Assembly (NCBI GenBank): GCA_947170435.1
Contig: CAMVTO010000006.1
Coordinates: forward strand, 1-64,000
DNA from: an uncultured Clostridia bacterium
GTDB taxonomy: Bacteria > Bacillota > Clostridia > Oscillospirales > Oscillospiraceae
DNA length: 64,000 nucleotides
Direction of reading: 5' to 3'
Shown: positions 8,210 through 16,610 of the stretch, one piece after another
Numbering within the stretch: the first letter of the stretch is position 1
Layout of the letters: every line of letters begins with the position of its first letter
Position numbers and translations under genes: made by a program
The notes under the pieces: generated by a model
What the model saw: only the letters and a program-made list of their open reading frames with translations
The model's database searches: none
What the model was told of the DNA's origin: nothing

Positions 8210-9070
8210 TTACCCCTTTACTGCACCGGCTGCAACACCTTTGATGATGTGCTTCTGGCAGAGCAGATAGAAGATGATGACAGGGATAATGCTCATGAGG
8301 ATCAGCGCCATCGTCGCACCGAGGTCTACGGTGCCGTAGCTGCCCTTGAGGTACTGGATGTGAATGGGGATCGTGCGGTACTCGTTGATGTCCAGCACCA
8401 GCACTGGGAGCAGGTAGTCGTTCCACACCCACATGATCTCCAGAATCCCCACCGAGATCATCGTTGGCTTGAGCATCGGCAGCACCACGGAAAAATAGGT
8501 GCGCAGCGGGCCGCAGCCGTCGATGGCGGCAGCCTCCTCGATCTCCAGCGGGATGCTCTTGACGAAGCCCGCGAACATGAAGATCGCAAGTCCCGCGCCG
8601 AAGCCGAGGTATACGACGGGGATCGTCCACGGCGTATTGAGCTTGAGCGTATCGGCGGTCTTGGACAGCGTGAACATGACCATCTGGAACGGAACCACCA
8701 TGGAGAACACGCAGAGATAGTAGACCGCGCGGCAGAAGCGGGAATTGACGCGGGTGATGTACCACGCCGCCATGGAGGTGAACAGCAGGATCAGGAAGGT
8801 GGACAGCACCGTGATGATCACGCTGTAGAGCGCGGACTTATAGAACGGATAGTTGCCGAAGGTCATGCCCTTGATGAAGTTATCCAAGCCCGCAAAGCTC
8901 TCCCCGCTGGGGAAGGCAAAGGTGTCGGTCTTGACGAAAGTGTTGACCTTGAACGAGTTGAGCACCACCGTCAGCACCGGCAGCACATAGATGACGCAGA
9001 TCACGCCCAGCACGACGGAAAGGATCGTCTTGCTGCGGCGCTCTGCCGCAAGCGTCTGCTGTTTGTTCAT
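8210..9070 (-). CDS. malG: Maltodextrin-type ABC permease, MalG-like
   Basis: Inner-membrane permease of a CUT1 importer, about 286 residues, with six predicted membrane helices. The cytoplasmic EAA loop that docks the ATPase is present (EIEEAAAIDGCGPLRTYF). The ATG overlaps the malF stop codon as TGATG, indicating translational coupling. A GTG one codon upstream is also in frame. Substrate assignment to maltodextrin rests on the neighbouring malQ and lacI-type genes. Confidence 0.92.
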   Translation of the reverse strand: MNKQQTLAAERRSKTILSVVLGVICVIYVLPVLTVVLNSFKVNTFVKTDTFAFPSGESFAGLDNFIKGMTFGNYPFYKSALYSVIITVLSTFLILLFTSMAAWYITRVNSRFCRAVYYLCVFSMVVPFQMVMFTLSKTADTLKLNTPWTIPVVYLGFGAGLAIFMFAGFVKSIPLEIEEAAAIDGCGPLRTYFSVVLPMLKPTMISVGILEIMWVWNDYLLPVLVLDINEYRTIPIHIQYLKGSYGTVDLGATMALILMSIIPVIIFYLLCQKHIIKGVAAGAVKG

Positions 9071-9972
9071 CACTGCTGCACCTCCCTCTTGCGGGTGTAG
9101 TTCAGCTGGATCAGGCCGATGGCGGCAACAAGAATGAAGAAGATGACTGCCTTCGCCTGCGCCGTGCCGCGCGCCGCGGCATTGGAGCCGTAGAACGTGT
9201 TATAGATGTTCAGCGCCAGCATTTCGGTGGTGTTGATCGTGGAGCCGTCCGGCTGAATGATGTACGGCTGACCGGCGGTCAGCGCGAGGTTCTGATCGAA
9301 CAGCTTGAAGCCATTGGTCAGGCTCAGGAACATGCAGATGGTGATGGACGGCATGACGTTGGGGATCGTCACCTTGAACAGCGTCTGCCACTTGGTCGCG
9401 CCGTCGATCTTCGCCGCCTCGAGCATGTCCTCGGGCACCGCCTGCAAACCGGCGATGTAAATGATCATCATGTAGCCGATCTGCTGCCAGCACATCAGGA
9501 TAATGAGGCCCCAGAAACCGTACTTGCTCTCGAGCAGGATTGAGGTGCCGTAGCGGGAAAGCACACCGTCGAAGATCATCGACCAGATGTAGCCCAGCAC
9601 GATGCCGCCGATCAGGTTCGGCATGAAGAACACGGTGCGGTAAAGGTTGCTGCCCTTGATGCCCTGCGTCAGCGCGTACGCCACCGCAAAGGCGAGCACA
9701 TTGATGAACACCAGCGACGTCACGGCAAACAGCGCCGTGTACCAGAAGGCATGGGTGAAGCTGGCGTCCTGAAACGCCTTGACATAGTTGCCGAAGCCGA
9801 TGAACTCCGCCTTGGAAATCGTTTTGAATTTGCAGAAAGACAGGTAGATGCCTTGGACAAACGGCCAGACAAAGCCGATGATGAACGCCGCAACCACAGG
9901 CCCCATGAACAGCGGCGACCACATGCGCGTCTGGCGGATCATCGAATTGTCCCGTCTGAGCTTTTTGCTCAT
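9070..9972 (-). CDS. malF: Maltodextrin-type ABC permease, MalF-like
   Basis: Permease subunit of 300 residues with about six membrane helices and the EAA loop MLEAAKIDGATKWQTLFKV. Together with MalG it forms the membrane channel, powered by an MsmK-type ATPase. It lacks the long periplasmic P2 insertion of enterobacterial MalF, as is usual in Firmicutes. It follows the binding-protein gene after a strong hairpin that probably lowers its expression relative to the binding protein. Confidence 0.92.
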   Translation of the reverse strand: MSKKLRRDNSMIRQTRMWSPLFMGPVVAAFIIGFVWPFVQGIYLSFCKFKTISKAEFIGFGNYVKAFQDASFTHAFWYTALFAVTSLVFINVLAFAVAYALTQGIKGSNLYRTVFFMPNLIGGIVLGYIWSMIFDGVLSRYGTSILLESKYGFWGLIILMCWQQIGYMMIIYIAGLQAVPEDMLEAAKIDGATKWQTLFKVTIPNVMPSITICMFLSLTNGFKLFDQNLALTAGQPYIIQPDGSTINTTEMLALNIYNTFYGSNAAARGTAQAKAVIFFILVAAIGLIQLNYTRKREVQQ

Positions 9973-9997
9973 TTGATCCTCTCCCTCCTTTTATAAT

Positions 9998-10026
9998 AAG
10001 AGGGGCGGGCGAAGCCCGCCCCTCTT
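9998..10026 (-). other. Intercistronic hairpin between binding protein and malF
   Basis: A perfect 13-bp GC-rich stem (9998-10010 with 10014-10026) and 3-base loop sits between the binding-protein stop and the malF ribosome-binding site. No uninterrupted T tract follows on the minus strand, so it is better read as an mRNA-stabilising or partially terminating element that keeps the binding protein more abundant than the permeases. Confidence 0.75.
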
Positions 10027-10042
10027 GGGCTGATGCTGTTTT

Positions 10043-11392
10043 TTAGCCGTTGGCAGCCTTGTATTGGGCAGCCCAGCCGTCCACGAACGCGGTCTTGACC
10101 GCATCCCAGTTGGCGTCGCTCTGGTCGGCGCAGTACTGGTTGAGAGCGGCGACGAGGCCGGCACGATAGGTGTCAACGTTGGGCTGATAGTTGGTCGCCC
10201 AATCCATGACGTAGCAGCCGTCCGCCGTGTAGCGCGCGGCGTCGTTCAGGAAGCCGTTGGTGGAGGCGGGAGCATTCTTGTAGGGCAGGATACCCAGCTG
10301 CTCGACCATGAGCTCGGCAGCCTCGGGATCGCTGACCAGCCAGACCATGAAGTCGATGGTCGCCTGCTGATCCTCGGCAGAGACGTCGGCGTTGACCGCC
10401 CAGCAGTTCTCAGTGCCGCAGTTGAGACCGGCCTTCTCCTCGCCGGCAACACCGCAGTAATAGGGGATCATCGTCGCGTTGGGCACGTCACCGGAGACGG
10501 CGGCATACTCCCAGGAGCCGTTGACAAAGAACGCGGCCTTGCCGGTCTTGAACTCGTTCTCGGCGTCGTGGCCGCCGGTGGCGAGGGTGCTGGGCTCGAC
10601 GGTGGAGTTGTTGATGCACAGGTCAAACAGGTTCTTGTAGTTGTCCATGTAGTTGCCGGTGATGGTCGCGGGGCACTCGGTCCAGACCGCGCCCGCCTCG
10701 CGCTCCTCATAGACGTACTCGAGGTTCGCCATGTGGCCGGTGAAGCGCCAGCTGGAGCTGTCGTCCATATCGGAGGCGCTGAACGCATCGAAGCCCAGCT
10801 CCGCGGCACGGGCGTGGATGTCCTCAGCGACGGCCTTCAGACCCTCAAAGTTCTTCAGCTCGTCCATGCTGTGGCCGGCTTTCTCGATCAGGTCGGGGTT
10901 GACGATGATGCCGTAGCACTCATAGCAGTAGCCGATGGAGACCAGACGGCCGTCCTCGTCATAGAGGTTGTAGGCGTCGGTGTTCAGCTCGTTGGCAATG
11001 GCGGTGCCGGTGAGGTCCATGGCGTACTCGCCCCAGTCCTTCACACCGGCGGAGTTGCCGATGACGAACAGGGTCGGGGGATTGGACTTGTCGATCTCGG
11101 CGGTCAGCGTCTGCTGATAGGTGCCGGAAGCGGCGGTGACGACCTTGACGGGCACACCGGTCTTCTCGGTATACATACCGGCGAGCTTCTGTGCGGTCTC
11201 GTCCAGTTCAGGCTTGAAGTTGAGCCAATAGACGGAGCCGGAGGCGGCGCTGCCGGACTCTTCCGCGGGAGCGGCGCCGGTGTCGGTGCTCTCAGCGGGC
11301 GCGGAGGCGCTGTCGCTGCTGTTGTTGCCGCCGCAGGCGACAAGTGCCATGACCATGGTCATAGCCAGGATGATTGCAAGGATCTTTTTCAT
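10043..11392 (-). CDS. Sugar ABC transporter substrate-binding lipoprotein
   Basis: Extracellular solute-binding protein of 449 residues. A lipoprotein signal peptide ends in the lipobox LVAC, so Cys20 would be lipid-anchored. A Ser/Ala/Glu-rich linker follows (about residues 21-50), then the binding domain. Context with malF, malG, malQ and a lacI-type gene makes maltodextrin or a related glucan the likely ligand. The sequence alone does not fix the sugar. It is the first structural gene after the repressor, 55 bases downstream. Confidence 0.9.
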   Translation of the reverse strand: MKKILAIILAMTMVMALVACGGNNSSDSASAPAESTDTGAAPAEESGSAASGSVYWLNFKPELDETAQKLAGMYTEKTGVPVKVVTAASGTYQQTLTAEIDKSNPPTLFVIGNSAGVKDWGEYAMDLTGTAIANELNTDAYNLYDEDGRLVSIGYCYECYGIIVNPDLIEKAGHSMDELKNFEGLKAVAEDIHARAAELGFDAFSASDMDDSSSWRFTGHMANLEYVYEEREAGAVWTECPATITGNYMDNYKNLFDLCINNSTVEPSTLATGGHDAENEFKTGKAAFFVNGSWEYAAVSGDVPNATMIPYYCGVAGEEKAGLNCGTENCWAVNADVSAEDQQATIDFMVWLVSDPEAAELMVEQLGILPYKNAPASTNGFLNDAARYTADGCYVMDWATNYQPNVDTYRAGLVAALNQYCADQSDANWDAVKTAFVDGWAAQYKAANG

Positions 11393-11447
11393 GACAATTA
11401 CTCCTTCTTCATAATTTATATAAACGACTCTATGTCATTTATAACGA

Positions 11448-12464
11448 TCAAATGCTGCGAATTGATGCGCCCGCGCGGAAGGTAGTCGGCAAAATCACCT
11501 GCCGGTGTCCGCCGCGGCCCTCGATCATATCCAGCAGCAGCTCCACACTCTTCGTGCCCAACTCCGTTTTGGGCTGGCAGAAGGTGGCGAGCATCGGATG
11601 GATATATTCCGAAACCGCAATGCCGTCAATGGCGATCACCGAGCAGTCGTCCGGGATCGCCCGCCCGTGCTCCCGCAGGGCGCGCATCGCGCCGATGGCC
11701 ATATCATCCGCAATGGCAAACAACGCCGTAAAATCTGTTGTCCGCGTCAGCGCCTCATCCATCGCGTGATAGGCATCTTCGATGGCAAAGCTGTCCCCCG
11801 TGGTGAACACAAGTTCCTCGCGCAGCGGGATGTTGTGCTCACGCAGCGCGCGACAGTAGCCTTCGTAGCGCAGCTGGCTGATGGTGCTGTCGTCCGTACC
11901 GGCAACCAGCGCCGCAATGCGCCGATGCCCGCTTTCGATCAGCTGTTCCACGGCATCACGGGCTGCGTCCTCATCACAGATAGACACAGAGGAATACGCG
12001 CTCTTGTCCAGTGTACCGCAGGCATTGGTATAGGAACAAAGCACATAGGGAACGCTGACCCGCGCCAATTCCTCCGGGGAATAGTCGGAGCGTCCGCCCA
12101 GAAAAATGATGCCCCGCAGCTTTTTCTCACGCTGCATGACGGCGCCGGCTTCAATCTCGTTGTCCGAAAAGCCGATCTGCCGCATGACCATCGTATACCC
12201 CGCATGTTCCAGCGCACTCTCGATGGCAAGAATAATGTCCGTATAGAACGGATTCTGCATTCCTCGCACAATGAGCCCGATGGTATCGGGATTCACGCGA
12301 ACCAGATCCCGTGCGGTGTTGCTTGGGATAAAGTGGTGTTCCTCGATCACTGCGCGCACGCGGCGGCGGCTCTCCTCGCTGACGTCAGGCCGATCATTCA
12401 GAACGCGGGATACCGTGCTCACGCTTACATTTGCCAGCCTGGCGATATCTTTGATGGTCAGCAA
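11448..12464 (-). CDS. LacI-family transcriptional repressor
   Basis: DNA-binding regulator of 338 residues. The N-terminal helix-turn-helix and hinge read TIKDIARLANVSVSTVSRVL, typical of the LacI/GalR family, followed by a periplasmic-binding-protein-like sugar-sensing domain. I prefer the TTG start giving MLTIKDIA because GGGAGG lies 8 bases upstream of it. A GTG three codons earlier overlaps that ribosome-binding site. Being first in the sugar operon and next to a large palindrome, it probably represses its own operon until the sugar appears. Confidence 0.93.
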   Translation of the reverse strand: MLTIKDIARLANVSVSTVSRVLNDRPDVSEESRRRVRAVIEEHHFIPSNTARDLVRVNPDTIGLIVRGMQNPFYTDIILAIESALEHAGYTMVMRQIGFSDNEIEAGAVMQREKKLRGIIFLGGRSDYSPEELARVSVPYVLCSYTNACGTLDKSAYSSVSICDEDAARDAVEQLIESGHRRIAALVAGTDDSTISQLRYEGYCRALREHNIPLREELVFTTGDSFAIEDAYHAMDEALTRTTDFTALFAIADDMAIGAMRALREHGRAIPDDCSVIAIDGIAVSEYIHPMLATFCQPKTELGTKSVELLLDMIEGRGGHRQVILPTTFRAGASIRSI

Positions 12465-12511
12465 GCTCCCCACCTCCCGTTTTCAGCAGGTGTATGCCTG
12501 TCGCAGATTTC

Positions 12512-12535
12512 GGAAAGGTTACCGGTAACGTTTCC
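12512..12535. promoter_or_regulatory. Probable operator of the LacI-type repressor
   Basis: A 24-bp palindrome with 11 of 12 pairs matched, centred on GGTTACCGGTAAC and flanked by GGAAA and TTTCC. It begins about 7 bases after the predicted start of transcription of the lacI-type operon, a classic roadblock position. The core resembles GntR/LacI-family sites of the form TGTTACC-GGTAACA. The assignment to this repressor is inferred from position. Confidence 0.75.
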
Positions 12536-12548
12536 AATGAATGTATGT

Positions 12549-12578
12549 ATTGTACCAAAGATGGATGGTACTTGTCAA
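12549..12578 (-). promoter_or_regulatory. Sigma-A promoter of the lacI-mal operon
   Basis: A perfect TTGACA (12573-12578), an 18-base spacer and TACAAT (12549-12554) on the minus strand. The -35 box lies inside a second short palindrome, AAACGTTT. The strong promoter directly followed by the palindrome at 12512-12535 fits tight repression with strong induction. Confidence 0.85.
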
Positions 12579-12631
12579 ACGTTTTGGTGAAATTCGCCCT
12601 TTTCAACGAATCCATGCGCTCTCTTTTGGGC

Positions 12632-12670
12632 AAAAAGCGAAACGGCTTCCACTATGAGGAAGCCGTTTCG
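12632..12670 (-). terminator. Terminator after the carbonic anhydrase gene
   Basis: Stem CGAAACGGCTTCC / GGAAGCCGTTTCG (13 bp, perfect) with a 7-base loop, followed on the minus strand by CTTTTT. It separates the carbonic anhydrase gene from the lacI promoter. Confidence 0.88.
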
Positions 12671-12689
12671 TATCCATAAAAACAGATTC

Positions 12690-13247
12690 TCAGAGCCACT
12701 CGACCTTGCCGGTCTCAATATCGTACACCGCGCCGAGTACGTCGGTCTCGGGCGTAAGCGCCTCGTGATCGTCAGCGAGCTTGGTCTTGATGGCGTTGAC
12801 GCCGGCCAGCGTGTTCTTCACGACAGCCTGATACTCGTCCTTCTCATCGCCGATGGCAGCCTTGATCTCGTCCGTGAGGATCTTGACAAAGCCATGTGCG
12901 CCGCCGGCGAGGGTCGCGCCCACCGCCCCGCAGTGGGTATGGCCGAGGACGATGATCGTCTTGCTGTGCAGGTGACCCGCGGCGTACTGGACGCTTGCCA
13001 TCTGGGTATCGAGCATGACGTTGCCCGCAACGCGGATGACGAAGATCTCACCGATGCCGGCGGAGAAGATCGCCTCGGGAACCACGCGGGAGTCGGAGCA
13101 GCAAACGACGATGGTCGCGGGATGCTGACCGTTCACAGTGGTGTCCTTGCGCACCGCGGGGGATACGTCGCCAGGGTTGCTCTTGGCGGAAAGGAACAAC
13201 TCGTTGCCCTTCTTCAGCTTTGCAAGCGTTTCAGTCTGATGTGCCAT
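12690..13247 (-). CDS. Beta-class carbonic anhydrase
   Basis: Zinc enzyme interconverting CO2 and bicarbonate in the cytoplasm, 185 residues. The zinc ligands and catalytic dyad are visible: Cys50 with Asp52 and Arg54 in CCSDSR, then His103 and Cys106 in GHTHCGA. The length and N-terminal layout match small beta-carbonic anhydrases of anaerobic Firmicutes. Start ATG follows AGGAGG by 8 bases. It lies between two intrinsic terminators. I found no convincing promoter of its own, so readthrough from yjfB is possible. Confidence 0.94.
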   Translation of the reverse strand: MAHQTETLAKLKKGNELFLSAKSNPGDVSPAVRKDTTVNGQHPATIVVCCSDSRVVPEAIFSAGIGEIFVIRVAGNVMLDTQMASVQYAAGHLHSKTIIVLGHTHCGAVGATLAGGAHGFVKILTDEIKAAIGDEKDEYQAVVKNTLAGVNAIKTKLADDHEALTPETDVLGAVYDIETGKVEWL

Positions 13248-13276
13248 GTCAAATTCCTCCTGTTCTGTATTTTGGC

Positions 13277-13320
13277 AAAAAATGACAGGGATATCCCGTC
13301 AAAAGACGTGATATCCCTGT
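13277..13320 (-). terminator. Terminator after yjfB
   Basis: Stem ACAGGGATATC / GATATCCCTGT with an inner CGTC/GACG extension and an AAAA loop, followed on the minus strand by TTTTTT. It starts 4 bases past the yjfB stop codon and probably also ends readthrough from the long flagellar operon. Confidence 0.88.
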
Positions 13321-13323
13321 GAT

Positions 13324-13548
13324 TTACGCATAAGTGTCAAAAAAGCTGCCTTTCAGGAACGCAGGGGTATCCCCCGGCTGCGGACCGCGCACCTGAAACG
13401 ATTGCTGCTGCGGCAGCATTTCGAGCAGCTGCGCTGCGCTCTGCGCTTCAGCGTCCATAGACTGCTTTGCCACGGTCATGCTGTACTGCATCATCTCGTT
13501 GGCAGAAGCAAGGCTGAGGCTGCCCAGCGCCGCGTCCATCATGCCCAT
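13324..13548 (-). CDS. yjfB: YjfB-family putative motility protein
   Basis: Small protein of 74 residues matching the YjfB motility family. Two amphipathic helical stretches (about residues 4-43) are followed by a short Pro/Gly-rich tail. Members lie beside or within motility regulons in Bacillus and Clostridia, but the biochemical role is unknown. Start ATG is 7 bases after AGGGAGGTG. It has its own sigma-A promoter and lies directly after the last gene of the large flagellar operon. Confidence 0.82.
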   Translation of the reverse strand: MGMMDAALGSLSLASANEMMQYSMTVAKQSMDAEAQSAAQLLEMLPQQQSFQVRGPQPGDTPAFLKGSFFDTYA

Positions 13549-13579
13549 CTGTCCGCACCTCCCTTACTTGATTATGAGC

Positions 13580-13608
13580 AGTATACCACAGATGCCGCTT
13601 TGTTGCAA
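13580..13608 (-). promoter_or_regulatory. Sigma-A promoter of yjfB
   Basis: Minus-strand TTGCAA (13603-13608), 17-base spacer and TATACT (13580-13585). Transcription would begin about 25 bases before the yjfB start codon. Confidence 0.75.
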
Positions 13609-13611
13609 GGG

Positions 13612-14883
13612 TCAATTTCCGCCCATCTGATTCACGCTCTTCCAGATCTCATCCGCCTGCTCCATGCACTCAAAGTACAGGCTCGTCAGCAGGTTGGGCG
13701 CAATGCCGAGCGCGTCGCAAAGACGGGTAACCGACTCCCAGTCGGCGTCTTCATAGCGCTGCACCAGCGCGTAGAGGGCACCGGCAGGCCCCTCGCGGCG
13801 CAGCAGCGCGTTTTTGATGTCATCAGAAATGGCAATCTGCTCCAGCGTCACCTCGATCGGCGCATCAATGAGATAGTCCAGCGTCGAGAACATCCCCATC
13901 AAATAGGCGTCGTTCTTGGCAATCGGCACCCGGTTGGTATGGTTCAGCAAGGCAGCGCAGAAATTCGCGCGCATAAATGAGAGCTTGAGGAACTCCTCGA
14001 AGAACTCGTCCACCTCGCCCTGCTCGTTGCTGGCACACAGCAGATAGATCCAGCGCTGGAGCTGCGTGATGCCGATGTTCATCACGGCCTGATGCACCGT
14101 CGTTGTCCGGTTGCGGGTCGCAAACTGCACCGTGTTGGCCAGACGCAGCAGCGCATAGGTGAGCGTCGCGTCCATGGAGATGATTTGCTCGATCTCTTCA
14201 ATGTTCGGCTCATCCTTCGACACCGCAATGAGCAGGCGGAAGAAGCTGCTTTGCAGATAGCTGCTGTCGTGGGCCTTGGAGGCCAGCTTCGCCGCCACCG
14301 CTTCGCCTTCCAGCTCGCTGACGCCGTAGGCCAGCGCCTTCTGGTACAGCTCCTCCGTATCCACGTTGCAGGCGATGCAATGCTTGCCCATGCCGTTGGC
14401 GATCTCAATGAGGTTCGCCAGTGATGTGTCACTCATCCTCGCAAAGTCCAGCTTGATATAGTCGATCTGGTCGATCAGCGCCACATAGCGTGGCGCAAAC
14501 TGGAAGTCGTTGACCGCAATGCGATAGCCTTCCTTCTTGAACATCTGCACGAAGTGCATCGCAAGCGGATGGATGATGACGCTGTCGTCGATCTGAATGA
14601 CAAGGTCCTCCTTGTCAAACAGGTGCGGCACCTTCTTCATCAAAAGCGTCGTGGTAAACGTCATGAAGTTCAGCGAGCCCCGGACACGCTCGGAGTTCTG
14701 CGTCAAAAAGCCGTAAATTGTATCCGCCACGGCGAATTCGTTGACCTTGGCGTTGACCTTGGCGCTCTTCTCCGGCTCTTCCTTGCCGTACAGAGCGTTT
14801 TCGCCGTGATAGAGGATCTCATAGCCGATGACGCGGCTCGCCGTGTCCTTGATGGGTCTTCTGACAATATACTTGTTTGCCAT
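13612..14883 (-). CDS. EAL-HDOD domain protein (YuxH type)
   Basis: Signalling protein of 423 residues with an N-terminal EAL domain (about 1-200) and a C-terminal HDOD domain (about 205-400). The EAL glutamate survives in GYEILYH, but the metal-binding DDFG loop reads NDFQFA, so c-di-GMP hydrolysis looks unlikely. YuxH/CdgJ-type relatives act on motility by protein contacts. It follows cheV at the end of the long flagellar operon, which supports a motility role. Start ATG follows AAGGAGG. Confidence 0.87.
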   Translation of the reverse strand: MANKYIVRRPIKDTASRVIGYEILYHGENALYGKEEPEKSAKVNAKVNEFAVADTIYGFLTQNSERVRGSLNFMTFTTTLLMKKVPHLFDKEDLVIQIDDSVIIHPLAMHFVQMFKKEGYRIAVNDFQFAPRYVALIDQIDYIKLDFARMSDTSLANLIEIANGMGKHCIACNVDTEELYQKALAYGVSELEGEAVAAKLASKAHDSSYLQSSFFRLLIAVSKDEPNIEEIEQIISMDATLTYALLRLANTVQFATRNRTTTVHQAVMNIGITQLQRWIYLLCASNEQGEVDEFFEEFLKLSFMRANFCAALLNHTNRVPIAKNDAYLMGMFSTLDYLIDAPIEVTLEQIAISDDIKNALLRREGPAGALYALVQRYEDADWESVTRLCDALGIAPNLLTSLYFECMEQADEIWKSVNQMGGN

Positions 14884-14919
14884 TCCCTGCCTCCTTAAGG
14901 CACGAAAGAATCAGCGGTC

Positions 14920-15840
14920 TCAGCCCGCGGCAGACTGCTCCAGCAGGTGATCCATGACGGAGACCAGATGCCCGATCTCGGGCTTGCTCATCTGCTCGTT
15001 GGCGCCGAGCTCCTTGCCCTTGATGCGCATCTCCTCGGTGATGAGGGAAGAGAAGATGATCAGCGGGATATGGCGCAGCTCCGGATCGTCCTTGACGAGC
15101 TTCGTCAGGCGATGTCCGTCCATCTGCGGCATCTCGATATCGGTGATGATCAGCGCCGCCTTCTCGTTGACGTCGCCGAGCTTCTTCGCCATGCTCAGGT
15201 ACTCCCACAGCTCAAGTCCGTTGGAGAAGCAGTTGAGGTTGTTGTAGCCCGCCTTATGCAGCGACTCCTGGATCATCTTTGAAAGCAGTACCGAATCCTC
15301 CGCCAGCAGGATCGGGGCGTCGTTGCGCTTGCGCGGGCCCATCCTGTCGATCTCCGAGGACTGGATCGTGGTCTCCGGCGCGATCTCGGCGACGATCTTC
15401 TCAAAGTCAAGAATCGTAACAAGCTGGCCGTTGCACTGCGCGATGCCGGTCGCCACGCTGTCGCCCTGACCGCTGATGGTCTTGTCGGGCTTCTGGATCG
15501 CCGTCCAGGAGATACGGCTGATGCCGATGACTGTGTGAACGCGGAATGCAATGTGCATCTTATTGAAGTTGGTGATGATGAACAGATCCTTCTCCTGCAA
15601 ATCGGACTCATAGCCGAGATAGGTTGGGAGGTTCAGCACCGTAATGACGGTCTCGCGGGGCTTGAAAATGCCCTCCACCGCCGGATGGGTATGCGGCATG
15701 GCCTTGACCGGCTGGCTGAGCATGATCTCATCCACCTTTGCCACGTTGATACCATAGAGATTGCCCGCCACGGTGAACTCCATGATTTCAATTTCATTAG
15801 TGCCGGACTCGAGCAGAATCTCGCTGTTCTTATCTGCCAT
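14920..15840 (-). CDS. cheV: Chemotaxis coupling protein CheV
   Basis: Protein of 306 residues with an N-terminal CheW-like domain (about 15-160) and a C-terminal response-regulator receiver domain. The phospho-acceptor aspartate lies in IITDIEMPQMDG. CheV couples receptors to CheA, and its phosphorylation aids adaptation. I prefer ATG over a GTG three codons upstream because AGAGGGAGAG lies 8 bases before the ATG. It is co-transcribed with cheC and cheD, giving three adaptation modules in a row. Confidence 0.93.
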   Translation of the reverse strand: MADKNSEILLESGTNEIEIMEFTVAGNLYGINVAKVDEIMLSQPVKAMPHTHPAVEGIFKPRETVITVLNLPTYLGYESDLQEKDLFIITNFNKMHIAFRVHTVIGISRISWTAIQKPDKTISGQGDSVATGIAQCNGQLVTILDFEKIVAEIAPETTIQSSEIDRMGPRKRNDAPILLAEDSVLLSKMIQESLHKAGYNNLNCFSNGLELWEYLSMAKKLGDVNEKAALIITDIEMPQMDGHRLTKLVKDDPELRHIPLIIFSSLITEEMRIKGKELGANEQMSKPEIGHLVSVMDHLLEQSAAG

Positions 15841-15872
15841 TTGTAACACTCTCCCTCTTCAGAAATCTGTAG

Positions 15873-16610
15873 TTATAACGTAATCACAGGCTGACCGTAG
15901 GCGCGAATCTCGCCGATGCCGGTCGCCGGATAGAACGACAGCGTACGCGCCACTGAGCCGCCCACATTCTCCGAGATGATCCGAATGCCCTCCTTGCGGA
16001 GATTCATCTTGACGCTCTCGATGTTGCGCTCGCCGATGTTGCCCAAATTGCTGGGGCCAACCACCTCGAACATCTTCGCGCCGCCGGCGATCTTGGCAAC
16101 CAGCCGATCCTTGCGCGCGCCACGGCCCACCAGCAGGTTGATGGTCTCCTTGATGCCGGTGTCGGCGTACTTCATGGTGTTCTTGCGACCCGCCTCCATG
16201 TTGATCGGCAGCATGATATGGATCAGTGCGCCCAGCTTGATGTTCGGATCCCACAGGCAAATGCCGATGCAGGAGCCCAACGCGTAGGTGATCAGCTCAC
16301 CGTCCCACTGCAAAATCTTCATGTCGGCGATGCCGACGGTGACCTTCTGCCCGTTGGCCGCCGATGTACCGCCTGCCATTGGCCGCGGCGCGCCTGCACC
16401 CACCGCCGGTCTTCCCGCGGTTCCGACCGCCGGCCTCGCGGTGGTACCCACCGCCGGTCTTGCTGCAGTTCCGACCGCGGGCCGTGCCGCAGTGCCGACT
16501 GCCGGCCTTGCCGTGGTACCCGCACCTGCTGCGGGTCTTGCCGCAGTGCCAATGGGCGGTCTCTGTGTCCCGCCGATGGGGGGACGCTGCCCTTGCCCTG
16601 AATTGATCAT
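15873..16610 (-). CDS. cheD: CheD receptor deamidase with repeat N-terminus
   Basis: Glutamine deamidase acting on chemoreceptors and a partner of CheC. The catalytic core begins near residue 89. Cys114 lies in LGSCIGI and His131 in ALIHIMLP, as in active CheD enzymes. Typical CheD proteins have about 160 residues, but this has 245. The extra 88 or so N-terminal residues are Pro/Ala/Gly/Thr-rich and contain five near-copies of TAARPAVG. The start overlaps the cheC stop by 4 bases, so the two are translationally coupled. Confidence 0.92.
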   Translation of the reverse strand: MINSGQGQRPPIGGTQRPPIGTAARPAAGAGTTARPAVGTAARPAVGTAARPAVGTTARPAVGTAGRPAVGAGAPRPMAGGTSAANGQKVTVGIADMKILQWDGELITYALGSCIGICLWDPNIKLGALIHIMLPINMEAGRKNTMKYADTGIKETINLLVGRGARKDRLVAKIAGGAKMFEVVGPSNLGNIGERNIESVKMNLRKEGIRIISENVGGSVARTLSFYPATGIGEIRAYGQPVITL

